Source: Chitinophagales bacterium (GTDB lineage Bacteria; Bacteroidota; Bacteroidia; Chitinophagales; JANQFB01). Taken from it: a DNA stretch of 35,569 bases. This document shows positions 25,897 through 34,185 of the stretch, piece after piece (position 1 is the first letter of the stretch; each line of letters opens with the position of its first letter). The notes under the pieces are model-generated. The model had not been told where the DNA came from and ran no database searches. It was given only the letters and a program-made list of their open reading frames with translations. Position numbers and translations under genes: made by a program. The stretch spans positions 1 to 35,569 of the forward strand of contig JANQFB010000336.1 of assembly GCA_028278085.1 (NCBI GenBank), in the 5' to 3' direction.

Positions 25897-26847
25897 TTAT
25901 TGAATCTCAACCGTCACACTGGAAACTTCTTCATTAACAAAGTATACCGTCTTCCCGCTAAAATTTTTCGATCGTACCGTATAGGCGGCAATCTGGGCAA
26001 TGCCCGTACCGGCAGAGAGCGCGCTTAGGTCGGCGGTGGTAAATGTATGGGATGCGGCATTTTGGGAAAGGGTCTTATGAATACTTTTTCCGCTTCCGTC
26101 TGAAATGATAAATAAAACAGAATCCGCATCGAGCACGTTAGGGGAAGCAAGCGTATAATCCGATCCGGTTGGGATAGTTGTGGCGCTGTTAATGGCATCG
26201 ACGGTCGGAAATACATGATCATCCGCAGCGTCCGTGGTATAATCGATATTGGGAATGCCATTGCCTCCCGAGATCACCCAATGCACTTCATTGCCAAAAG
26301 TCAGTCCGTTAGGGCTGCTGAGGCCTGCCACATGTACATAGGAATTATTGGGGTTTTTATCCAGATCATTTCCGTCTACTGATACGGTCCCGGCATCGAC
26401 GATCCCACCGCTGCCATCGAAAAAAGTGGCGGTCGCCGTACCCAGGGTAAAAGGAAATCCACCGGTCATGGTTGTTGTTCTGACCGCCACACAAACACCG
26501 TCGGCTCCGTCGAAAGTGAGGGTACCCGGATCACCGGGGGGCGACTCGATGGTTACGGTTTTGCTGTCGGAATCATTGTCTTTTTTGTTGCTTACCGTCA
26601 AGGTAACCTGGTATTCGCCGGCAGCGTCATAAGTATGGGATGTCGTGGCGCCGGTTCCGGTGGTGCCGTCTCCGAAATCCCAGGCAAAATCATCGATATC
26701 GCCGGTCGAAGCGCTGGTGAAAGAAACGGTGAATTCATCTACGGTAAAGCTAAAAGATGCCTCGGGCGCTTCTTTTTTACAACCCATCAGGCATACGCCG
26801 GCAAACATCAGGCAGAATATTAGCGTGCTGGTATAATTTTTCATCAT
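25897..26847 (-). CDS. PKD-domain lipoprotein
   Basis: The 316-residue protein begins with a lipoprotein leader ending in LMGC (Cys at 23). One PKD domain follows (~30-102) with the signature DFAWDFGDGTTGTG and AGEYQVTLTVSN. The remaining ~210 residues are rich in Gly, Asp, Thr and Ser and show no domain I recognise; they look like beta-sandwich surface material. PKD domains mediate binding to sugars or proteins on the surface. ATG 26844 is an equally good start. The gene stands alone, with its own terminator. Confidence 0.8.
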   Translation of the reverse strand: MMKNYTSTLIFCLMFAGVCLMGCKKEAPEASFSFTVDEFTVSFTSASTGDIDDFAWDFGDGTTGTGATTSHTYDAAGEYQVTLTVSNKKDNDSDSKTVTIESPPGDPGTLTFDGADGVCVAVRTTTMTGGFPFTLGTATATFFDGSGGIVDAGTVSVDGNDLDKNPNNSYVHVAGLSSPNGLTFGNEVHWVISGGNGIPNIDYTTDAADDHVFPTVDAINSATTIPTGSDYTLASPNVLDADSVLFIISDGSGKSIHKTLSQNAASHTFTTADLSALSAGTGIAQIAAYTVRSKNFSGKTVYFVNEEVSSVTVEIQ

Positions 26848-26981
26848 TCGGTTCGTTTATCAGTGAATAATTTTTTGCTTATTTCTCCCCGCAAAATAAG
26901 GCCTGCCGCAACGTTTCATCAATACCCATAAGTCGGTATTTCCGGGGTGATCCGCAAAGAACCGGGCGGTATAAAAAATTG

Positions 26982-26989
26982 TACCTTTA
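26982..26989 (+). promoter_or_regulatory. -7-like element before the flippase gene
   Basis: TACCTTTA differs from TAnnTTTG in one base and predicts a start of transcription about 15 bases before the TTG start of the flippase. No clear -33 TTTG is seen. Confidence 0.35.
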
Positions 26990-27010
26990 CTGACCAAAGC
27001 ACGACCCTTT

Positions 27011-28489
27011 TTGAACCCGCTCAAAAAATTAGCCCGTCAAACTGCAGTCTATGGTTTAAGCAGTATTATCGGACGGGTCCTTAACTACCTTCTCGTACCG
27101 ATTTACACCCGGGTTTTTGCACCCGAAGCTTATGGCGTGGTAACCGAACTTTATGCCGTTGCCGGTTTTTTAATGGTACTTTTTGCCTATGGGATGGAAA
27201 CGACGTTTTTCCGTTTCGCAGCCAAAGAACGGGATCCGGGAAAAGTATATGGTACGGCATTTCTGTCGATGACCATCAGCACGCTGGTGCTTTGTGCAGC
27301 CGGTATCGGTTTCTCTGCTAACATTGCCGCTACCATGGGATATGCCGATCACCCGGAATATATAGTCTGGTTTCTATGCATCCTGGGCGCCGATGCGCTT
27401 GTGGCCATTCCCTTCGCCCGGCTGCGGTTCCGCCACAAGGCCACCCATTATGCGATCCTGAAACTGATCAATATCGGCCTGAACATATCTTTGAACCTGT
27501 TCTTTTTGAAGGCCTGCCCGATGATCCTCGGCTCGGATAGCTGGAGCGCCTGGCATGATATGATCCATACGGTATATGATCCGGATATGGGAGTCGGCTA
27601 TATCTTTATCGCTAACCTTGCTGCCAGCGGTTTGACCCTTCTACTGCTGTTACCGAATATCGTGGCCGGCCCCTTTCATTTCGATCCCTTGCTGTGGCGT
27701 AAAATGATCCGCTATGGTTTACCGTTGATGATCGCGGGTTTCGCGGGGATCGTTAATGAAATGCTGGACAGGATATTGCTGAAATACCTGCTCCCCTATG
27801 ATCTGAACACGAATATGGCATATATCGGTATCTATGGGGCATGCTACAAATTGTCGGTATTGATGACCTTGTTTGTCCAGGCCTTCCGCCTGGGTGCGGA
27901 ACCCTTTTTCTTCCAAAAGCAAACCGATCCCGATGCCCGGCAAACTTATGCCCTCACCCTAAAATATTTTGTGTTGGCCGGCTGTGGGCTCTTCCTGGTC
28001 ATCATGCTTTTCCTCGATTTTTTCAAACATTTCATTGGTTCCGCCTATCATGAAGGGCTCAACATAGTACCCATTTTGTTAATGGCAAACCTGATGCTCG
28101 GCATTTATTTCAACCTGTCGGTATGGTATAAACTAACCGACAGAACCGGTTGGGGCGCCGGAATTGCCTGCCTGGGCGCCGGGATCACTATCGTACTCAA
28201 TATTTACTTAATACCCCTTATGGGATATACCGGTGCCGCCTGGGCTACTTTGTGCTGTTATCTGGCTATGGTGCTGATATCCGGGTATTTCGGTCATAAA
28301 TATTACCCGATCGACTATAATTTGAAAAAAATATTGTTTTTCCTTATCTTGTCAATAGTGATTTTCTGGCTAAGCGAATATCTCCGGCCGTTGCTTGGCG
28401 GTTACTGGTGGGTGGTCAATGTGCTTTTTTTAGCGCTTTATTTCGGTATGGCAGGGATAGAGTTACGGAAGGATAAATTTGTTCCGTGA
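27011..28489 (+). CDS. Polysaccharide/oligosaccharide flippase (MOP superfamily)
   Basis: The 492-residue membrane protein has about 14 hydrophobic segments and the Wzx/MurJ-like start ARQTAVYGLSSIIGRVLNYL followed by LVPIYTRVF. It would flip lipid-linked sugar units across the inner membrane for surface polysaccharide or glycan synthesis. The start is a TTG at 27011: the reading frame and the family N-terminus fit, and no ATG lies close by. It opens the envelope-related block at the right of the window, with dut 86 bp downstream. Which glycan it moves cannot be told from the sequence. Confidence 0.87.
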   Translation: MNPLKKLARQTAVYGLSSIIGRVLNYLLVPIYTRVFAPEAYGVVTELYAVAGFLMVLFAYGMETTFFRFAAKERDPGKVYGTAFLSMTISTLVLCAAGIGFSANIAATMGYADHPEYIVWFLCILGADALVAIPFARLRFRHKATHYAILKLINIGLNISLNLFFLKACPMILGSDSWSAWHDMIHTVYDPDMGVGYIFIANLAASGLTLLLLLPNIVAGPFHFDPLLWRKMIRYGLPLMIAGFAGIVNEMLDRILLKYLLPYDLNTNMAYIGIYGACYKLSVLMTLFVQAFRLGAEPFFFQKQTDPDARQTYALTLKYFVLAGCGLFLVIMLFLDFFKHFIGSAYHEGLNIVPILLMANLMLGIYFNLSVWYKLTDRTGWGAGIACLGAGITIVLNIYLIPLMGYTGAAWATLCCYLAMVLISGYFGHKYYPIDYNLKKILFFLILSIVIFWLSEYLRPLLGGYWWVVNVLFLALYFGMAGIELRKDKFVP

Positions 28490-28559
28490 AAATAAATACA
28501 GCCGATCCCGGGTTAACCCTTATTTTAACCATACTGATCGTTTATACCAAATAAACTCT

Positions 28560-28567
28560 TAAATTTG
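28560..28567 (+). promoter_or_regulatory. TAnnTTTG -7 element before dut
   Basis: TAAATTTG is an exact consensus match, with a TTTA at 28541-28544 about where the -33 TTTG should be. The element ends only eight bases before the dut ATG, so the leader would be just a few nucleotides. Confidence 0.5.
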
Positions 28568-28575
28568 AGTGTCGA

Positions 28576-29010
28576 ATGGACATCAGAATAATTAACAGGT
28601 CCGGCAATCCATTACCTTCTTATGAAACATCGGGCGCTGCCGGCGCCGACATCAGGGCTCATTTGGAAGCGCCTGTTAGCTTAGCGCCTTTCGAACGTAA
28701 ATTGATCCCTACGGGCTTATATATCGAGCTGCCGGAAGGCTTTGAAGCGCAGATCAGACCCCGTAGCGGCTTAGCGATAAAAAAAGGGATTACGTTATTA
28801 AATACACCAGGAACAATTGATTCGGATTACCGGGGGGAGATCAAAGTTATATTGATCAATCTTTCCAATGAAGCACAACATATTCATCCCGGAGACAGAA
28901 TCGCTCAAATGGTTATCAGCACCTACCAGCGGGCGAATTGGGATCTTGTTGAGGCATTGGAGGTTTCCTCGCGCGGAGCGGGAGGATTCGGTCATACCGG
29001 CGTAAATTAA
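28576..29010 (+). CDS. dut: dUTP diphosphatase
   Basis: The 144-residue trimeric dUTPase hydrolyses dUTP to dUMP and pyrophosphate, keeping uracil out of DNA and supplying dUMP for dTMP. All five motifs are present: GAAGADIRA (20-28), RPRSGLA (62-68), [13 protein letters not shown] (76-88) with the catalytic aspartate, GDRIAQMV (106-113) and [10 protein letters not shown] (133-142). The nucleotidyltransferase gene begins 15 bp after its stop, so it probably leads the envelope operon. Confidence 0.97.
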   Translation: MDIRIINRSGNPLPSYETSGAAGADIRAHLEAPVSLAPFERKLIPTGLYIELPEGFEAQIRPRSGLAIKKGITLLNTPGTIDSDYRGEIKVILINLSNEAQHIHPGDRIAQMVISTYQRANWDLVEALEVSSRGAGGFGHTGVN

Positions 29011-29025
29011 AAGCAGCAACCATTC

Positions 29026-30042
29026 ATGAAGATCATAGTACCGATGGCCGGTATGGGCAAGCGTATGAGGCCCCATACCCTGACAATCCCCAAACCATTG
29101 CTGCCCATAGCAGGAAAACCTATCGTTCAACGATTGGTTGAAGATATTGCCCGACTTTCTCCGGAACCCATCGAAGAGATTGCCTATATTATCGGTGATT
29201 TCGGACAGGAAGTGGAAGATAACCTGGTCGGGATAGCCGAAGGATTGAACGCCACCGGTAGCATTTACTACCAGGATGAACCGCTGGGCACGGCGCATGC
29301 GATTTTGTGCGCCAAACCTGCTCTTGACGGGAAGATCATCGTCGCTTTTGCCGATACCCTCTTCAAAGCGGATTTTGAACTGGATACCACCAAAGACGGT
29401 ACGATTTGGGTGCATAAGGTCGATGATCCCAGTGCCTTCGGCGTAGTGAAAGTCGATGACAGCAATCACATTACCGATTTTGTGGAGAAACCGGATAGCT
29501 TTGTCTCCGACCTGGCGATCATCGGGGTATATTTTTTCCGCGACGGGGCATATCTAAGGGATGAAATGCAATACCTCATCGACAATGATATCAAGGAGAA
29601 AGGAGAATACCAGTTGACCAATGCCCTGGAGAACATGAAAAACAAGGGTTATGTATTTGAACCGGGTAAGGTCGCCGAATGGCTGGACTGCGGAAATAAA
29701 GATGCGACGGTGTATACTAATCAAAGGGTTTTGGAGTTAAATAAGGAAGTAAAACAGATCTCCGATAAGGCTTCTATTGAAAATTCAACCATCATAGAAC
29801 CTTGTTATATTGCAGATCATGTACAGATTAGGAATGCGGTAATAGGACCCCATGTATCGATTGGAGCGAATGGCATGATCGAAAATGCAATCATTTCAAA
29901 CAGCATCATTGCCACCAATAGTAAGATCAAAGCAGGTATTTTTCGGAACTCAATGATAGGTAATTTCGTAGAATACCACGGAGAAATCGAGGAAGTAAGT
30001 CTGGGAGATTATTCCACCTTTAGAAATTTCTCATCATCATAA
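29026..30042 (+). CDS. Sugar-phosphate nucleotidyltransferase with C-terminal beta-helix
   Basis: The 338-residue enzyme has the NTP-transferase signature GMGKRMRPHTLTIPKPLLPI near the N-terminus, a sugar-binding segment with YYQDEPLGTAHAIL, and a C-terminal left-handed beta-helix (~235-330) of hexapeptide repeats. The family joins a sugar-1-phosphate to a nucleotide to make an NDP-sugar. The overall layout resembles RmlA-long, GlmU-like and GDP-mannose pyrophosphorylases, and the exact sugar and nucleotide cannot be read. Its stop codon overlaps the next ATG by one base (TAATG), so translation is probably coupled. Confidence 0.88.
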   Translation: MKIIVPMAGMGKRMRPHTLTIPKPLLPIAGKPIVQRLVEDIARLSPEPIEEIAYIIGDFGQEVEDNLVGIAEGLNATGSIYYQDEPLGTAHAILCAKPALDGKIIVAFADTLFKADFELDTTKDGTIWVHKVDDPSAFGVVKVDDSNHITDFVEKPDSFVSDLAIIGVYFFRDGAYLRDEMQYLIDNDIKEKGEYQLTNALENMKNKGYVFEPGKVAEWLDCGNKDATVYTNQRVLELNKEVKQISDKASIENSTIIEPCYIADHVQIRNAVIGPHVSIGANGMIENAIISNSIIATNSKIKAGIFRNSMIGNFVEYHGEIEEVSLGDYSTFRNFSSS

Positions 30043-31793
30043 TGAATTTTGGCTATCGAAATATTGGATTTTTTGTACTCCTGATCATGCTGGCGGGCCT
30101 AATAGGTTGTAGTTCGGTTAAGCAATCAACCGGCACCAAAGGCAAGAAAGGATCTGCCAACCTCACCGATAAAGAAAAGACCAAAGCCGAACGGATCTTC
30201 ATCGATGCGATGAAAGCCAAAATGCTGGGTGATTACCAGGATGCCATTTCCCTTTTTGCCGAAAGCGTTAGGAAAGATCCCACCAACCACGCTGCCCTCT
30301 TCGAACTGGCCAAATACCACTATGAAACCGGTCAGTTGGATGCCGCCCTGGCTTTCTCCAAAGGTGCTGCGGAACTACAACCGGAAAATAAATGGTATTT
30401 GCGGCTTTACGCGGAAATATTGGGCGACAAAAATCACTTCAAGGAAGCTAGTAAGATCTATGAATCCCTGGTGGAAAAAAATCCGAATGAGTATGAGTTC
30501 TACCTGGATTGGGCTTATACCATGGTTAAATCCGAACAATATGATGATGCCATAAAGATCTACGAAACGCTCGAGGGGTTTATCGGCGTCAATGAAAATG
30601 TGATCTTCCAGAAGCAGCGGATCTTCCTGAAAATGGGTAAGGTTGACAAAGCTGCGGAAGAGATCAAAAAGCTGATAGAGCTCAATCCCTTCGAATCGAA
30701 ATACTATATCATGCTGGCGGAGCTGTATGAGGTCAACAACATGCCCGAAAAATCAGCAGAGATCTATAAAGAGCTATTGGTCATCGCTCCCCAGGATCCC
30801 AATGCTTACCTGGCATTGGCCAGCTTTCACCGGAACCAGGGCAACCGGGAAAAATATATGCATTACCTGAAGATCGCTTTCCGTAGTGATGATCTGGGCA
30901 TCGACCCGAAGATCAAGATACTTTTTCCCTATATCAACTTCATCAACAAAGACTCCGTCAAAAAGGAAGAAGCATTTATCCTGTCGGAGGTGTTGATCGA
31001 AACACATCCCGATGAAGCGAAGGCGCATGCCATGTACGGCGACTTTTTAAACTACGATAACCAGCTCAGCGCAGCCAGGGATCACTACAAAATGGCTTTA
31101 AAGCTGGATAATTCCCGGTACACGGTTTGGCAGCAGGTGTTGGAGATCGAATGGCAACTGGAGCAATTCGACAGCCTGGCCAGCACATCGGAAAAAGCCA
31201 TGGACCTCTTCCCGAACCAGCCGGTGATCTATTTTTACAGCGGCATGGCCAAACTGCAGTTAAAACAGTACGAGGCAGCGATTAAAGATATGGATGCTGC
31301 GATCATCATGAACCCGGATAACAAATTCCTGGTTAGCCAGCTTTATGCCAACCTGGGCGATGCTTACCACGGGCTAAAGCTCGATGATGCATCCGACAGT
31401 TGTTATGATGCCTCCCTGGAATATGATCCCAAAAATGAATACGTGCTCAATAATTACAGTTATTACCTTTCCTTGCGGGAGAAGAACCTGAACAAGGCCC
31501 TTGAAATGTCGACACTGGCCAATGAAATAAAGCCGGGCATTGCTTCCTTCCAGGATACCAGGGGCTGGATCTTATACAAGCTTCAGAAATACGAGGAATC
31601 GAAAGAATGGTTGTTCAAGGCTATGAAAAACGACGGCGAGGAGAATGCCGTTATCCTCGAACATTATGGCGATGTGCTCTACCAGCTCGGGGATGTTGAA
31701 AATGCCATTGAATACTGGAAAAAGGCCAGAGAAAATGGGTCTGATTCGGAAATGATCGACAAAAAGATCGCGGATAAAAAATTATATGAATAA
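30042..31793 (+). CDS. TPR-repeat lipoprotein
   Basis: The 583-residue protein has a lipobox at LAGLIGC (Cys at 23) followed by a basic linker and then TPR repeats over nearly its whole length, for example AISLFAESVRKDPTNHAALF, AAIKDMDAAIIMNPDNKFLV and AIEYWKKARENG. TPR lipoproteins act as scaffolds at the membrane; the partner here is unknown. It is the third gene of the dut operon, starting one base inside the previous stop and overlapping the DUF4292 gene by eight bases. Confidence 0.88.
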   Translation: MNFGYRNIGFFVLLIMLAGLIGCSSVKQSTGTKGKKGSANLTDKEKTKAERIFIDAMKAKMLGDYQDAISLFAESVRKDPTNHAALFELAKYHYETGQLDAALAFSKGAAELQPENKWYLRLYAEILGDKNHFKEASKIYESLVEKNPNEYEFYLDWAYTMVKSEQYDDAIKIYETLEGFIGVNENVIFQKQRIFLKMGKVDKAAEEIKKLIELNPFESKYYIMLAELYEVNNMPEKSAEIYKELLVIAPQDPNAYLALASFHRNQGNREKYMHYLKIAFRSDDLGIDPKIKILFPYINFINKDSVKKEEAFILSEVLIETHPDEAKAHAMYGDFLNYDNQLSAARDHYKMALKLDNSRYTVWQQVLEIEWQLEQFDSLASTSEKAMDLFPNQPVIYFYSGMAKLQLKQYEAAIKDMDAAIIMNPDNKFLVSQLYANLGDAYHGLKLDDASDSCYDASLEYDPKNEYVLNNYSYYLSLREKNLNKALEMSTLANEIKPGIASFQDTRGWILYKLQKYEESKEWLFKAMKNDGEENAVILEHYGDVLYQLGDVENAIEYWKKARENGSDSEMIDKKIADKKLYE

Positions 31794-32544
31794 ATTTTTT
31801 TCCGGGCTGCTGCTATTGCTGGCTTTATTATCCGCCTGTAGAACCCTGAAGATCTCCCCCAAAAAAATAAAGACTCAAAAAGTCTCTTTTCTCAATAAAA
31901 AGATCGAAGAAAACCGGATCGACTGTAAAACTTTCGGCGGCAAAGCCAAAGTGCAACTGGTTAGTCCGGATCAAAGCAGCAAGTCATTCAATGCTACCTT
32001 GCGGATCAAAAAAGATAGCCTGATCTGGATCTCCATTGCACCGGCGCTGGGTATAGAGGTATCCCGTTTGAGTATTACACCCGATAGCCTGATGGTACTG
32101 GATCGCTTGAAAAAAAAATACCTGAGATCCTCGTTTAAAGCATTGAGCCAAAAATTTTCCATCCCGATGGATTTTTACACCCTGCAGGAATTGATCCTGG
32201 GGAATGCCGTGGAGGTGAGAGAAAAAGTGGCTGTTTCCAGCGTGGATAGCAATTTTCACCTGATCGTTATGGAAAATGAGCTGCAACAGTTGAAAGTGTG
32301 GTTGGAGCCGGAGAAATTTTTATTGCACCAGGTAAAAATGAAGGATAAGGTCAATCACCAAAAGATGATCCTTACCCTGTCAGGGTACAAAGCGGTAAAT
32401 GATAAATGGTTTGCCTATGATCGTGGGCTCAGGCTGCAACAAAACCAGGAATTTAGTGCTAAAATAAGCTTTACTAATGCTAAATTTGATGTGGCGCAAA
32501 AATATCCGTTTACCATCCCTTCCAAATATGAGAGTATTCAGTAG
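31786..32544 (+). CDS. DUF4292 (LolB-like fold) lipoprotein
   Basis: The 252-residue protein has a lipoprotein leader (LALLSAC, Cys at 18). The body matches DUF4292: TFGGKAKVQLVSPDQSSKSF, LRIKKDSLIWISIAPALGIEV, LDRLKKKYL and the helix following YTLQELILGN. The family is regarded as sharing the half-barrel fold of LolA/LolB lipoprotein carriers. A role in lipoprotein or lipid handling at the outer membrane is therefore possible but inferred. It overlaps both neighbours, by 8 bases upstream and 17 downstream. Confidence 0.85.
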   Translation: MNKFFSGLLLLLALLSACRTLKISPKKIKTQKVSFLNKKIEENRIDCKTFGGKAKVQLVSPDQSSKSFNATLRIKKDSLIWISIAPALGIEVSRLSITPDSLMVLDRLKKKYLRSSFKALSQKFSIPMDFYTLQELILGNAVEVREKVAVSSVDSNFHLIVMENELQQLKVWLEPEKFLLHQVKMKDKVNHQKMILTLSGYKAVNDKWFAYDRGLRLQQNQEFSAKISFTNAKFDVAQKYPFTIPSKYESIQ

Positions 32545-33772
32545 ATTGCTCATTTTCTCCCTTTTCTATTTGGCTTTTCTCTCTCCCGCCCTGGCGCAAA
32601 GCAAAACCGACCTGGAGAAGAAACGGAAGAAGCTGTTGCAAGATATTGAGCTGACCACCCAATTGCTAAACAAAACCAAAGAACGCAAGGCCAATTCTTT
32701 GAACGAACTGGTCACCTTAAAAAAGCGGATCAATATCAGGCTTGCCCTGATTGAAAACATCTCCGCAGAGATCAGTCTGCTATCCGAAAATATTATCGAA
32801 ACCAATAGCATTATCACTTCCCTGGAAAACGACCTGGAAGCCCTGAAAAAAGAATATGCCAAGATGATCTACTATTCCTATAAGCATCATTCGGCTTATA
32901 ACCGCTTGTTGTTTTTATTTTCCGCGGAGAATTTCAATGACGCATTTTACCGGATGAGATATATGAAACGGTATGCGGAATTCAGGAAGAAGCAGGCCAT
33001 TATCATTGAAGAAACGCAGAAAAACCTGATCGGCAAGATCACCAACCTGGAGGAGAAAAAGATCAGTAAGCAAAAATTGCTGGAAACCGAGAATACCCAA
33101 AAAGAAACCCTCAATCTTGAAAGAAAGGAACAGAACGAGGTGTTTTCCAAGTTACAGACGGAGGAGAAGAAGTTGCTCTCTGACCTGAAAAAAAAGCAGA
33201 AGAATGCGAATAAGCTAAACAAGGCGATCGAAGATATTATCAAACGGGAACTGGCCGAGGCGCGCCGAAAAGCAGAAGAGGCCGCCAAAGAAGCCTCGGC
33301 GGAAGCTGCTGTCAAAGGCGTTAACCTGGCCCTTACCCCGGAAGCAGCCAAGCTGTCGGCCGGCTTTTCCAGTAACCGGGGCAAACTGCCCTGGCCCGTG
33401 GAAAGAGGCGTGATCATCGGAACCTTCGGTAAGCATAAACATCCCGTATTGGAAACCGTGTGGACGGAAAATAACGGTATCGACATCAAAACCCATAAAG
33501 GAGCCACTGCCCGGGTGCTATTCGAAGGCACCGTGGCGAATATCGTATTTAACCCGGGTTTCCATAAGGCGGTAATTGTCAGGCATGGCGATTATTTTAC
33601 CGTTTATTCCAATCTCGATGAGGTTTTTGTTAAACCGGGTGATGTCGTAAAAGTAAAACACCCGCTCGGTGTGGTGTATACCGATGAAGCTGAAGCCAAA
33701 ACAGAAATACATCTGGAGGTATGGAAAGGTACGACAAAGCTCAACCCGGAATATTGGATCTATAAGGATTAA
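32528..33772 (+). CDS. EnvC-like protein: coiled coil plus degenerate M23 (LytM) domain
   Basis: The protein has 414 residues from ATG 32528, giving a clean signal peptide ending LSPALAQ. A long coiled coil (~25-250) and an Ala/Glu-rich linker lead to a C-terminal M23/LytM domain (~290-414). Active M23 peptidases bind zinc through an HxxxD motif and an HxH motif. Here the first reads NNGID and the last EIHLEV, so the first His and one of the final pair are missing. That is the pattern of EnvC-type amidase activators rather than active endopeptidases. The frame is open to 32477, but that extension is unlikely because it precedes the signal peptide. It overlaps the DUF4292 gene by 17 bases. Confidence 0.88.
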   Translation: MRVFSRLLIFSLFYLAFLSPALAQSKTDLEKKRKKLLQDIELTTQLLNKTKERKANSLNELVTLKKRINIRLALIENISAEISLLSENIIETNSIITSLENDLEALKKEYAKMIYYSYKHHSAYNRLLFLFSAENFNDAFYRMRYMKRYAEFRKKQAIIIEETQKNLIGKITNLEEKKISKQKLLETENTQKETLNLERKEQNEVFSKLQTEEKKLLSDLKKKQKNANKLNKAIEDIIKRELAEARRKAEEAAKEASAEAAVKGVNLALTPEAAKLSAGFSSNRGKLPWPVERGVIIGTFGKHKHPVLETVWTENNGIDIKTHKGATARVLFEGTVANIVFNPGFHKAVIVRHGDYFTVYSNLDEVFVKPGDVVKVKHPLGVVYTDEAEAKTEIHLEVWKGTTKLNPEYWIYKD

Positions 33773-33803
33773 AATAATATTGGACTTTAGCGTGTATTTG
33801 TCG

Positions 33804-33811
33804 TAATTTTA
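33804..33811 (+). promoter_or_regulatory. -7-like element before tatA
   Basis: TAATTTTA is one base off TAnnTTTG, with a TTG 21 bases upstream (33780-33782). It predicts a short leader of about 17 nt for tatA. Confidence 0.35.
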
Positions 33812-33834
33812 CACGGTAACAAAAGCAAATACCC

Positions 33835-34071
33835 ATGGATACTTTTTTATTTACATTTCCAGGCGGAGGCGAGTGGATATTTATCCTACTGGCTGTTTTA
33901 TTGCTTTTCGGCGGCAGAAAAATTCCGGAATTGATGCGTGGGATCGGCAAAGGGATCCGTGAATTCAATACGGCACGTTCCAATATCAAGTCTGAGATCG
34001 AAGCCGGCATGAAAGACGGGGAATCCACTGAAAAAGACAAAAAATCGGGCGCAAAGGAAAGCAAAGCTTAA
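33835..34071 (+). CDS. tatA: Twin-arginine translocase TatA/E subunit
   Basis: The 78-residue protein has one membrane helix ([13 protein letters not shown]), the [20 protein letters not shown] amphipathic helix typical of TatA, and a short charged tail. TatA forms the pore for folded, cofactor-bearing proteins carrying a twin-arginine signal. No tatC or tatB is nearby. It sits between the EnvC-like gene and the lytic transglycosylase gene. Confidence 0.93.
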   Translation: MDTFLFTFPGGGEWIFILLAVLLLFGGRKIPELMRGIGKGIREFNTARSNIKSEIEAGMKDGESTEKDKKSGAKESKA

Positions 34072-34185
34072 GTAAATTCCCTCCTTTATCCATGTATCTA
34101 ACCCCGTTGTTGACCCAAAAAACCACCGGGCAAAGTATGCCTGCCAAAATATTTCCTTTGCTTTCGGACATTTAATGATTTCGAG

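Noticed and set aside
28510-28519. Palindrome GGGTTAACCC between the flippase and dut genes
   Set aside because: A 10-bp palindrome of this kind is expected by chance at this length scale, and no T-run or second copy supports a role.
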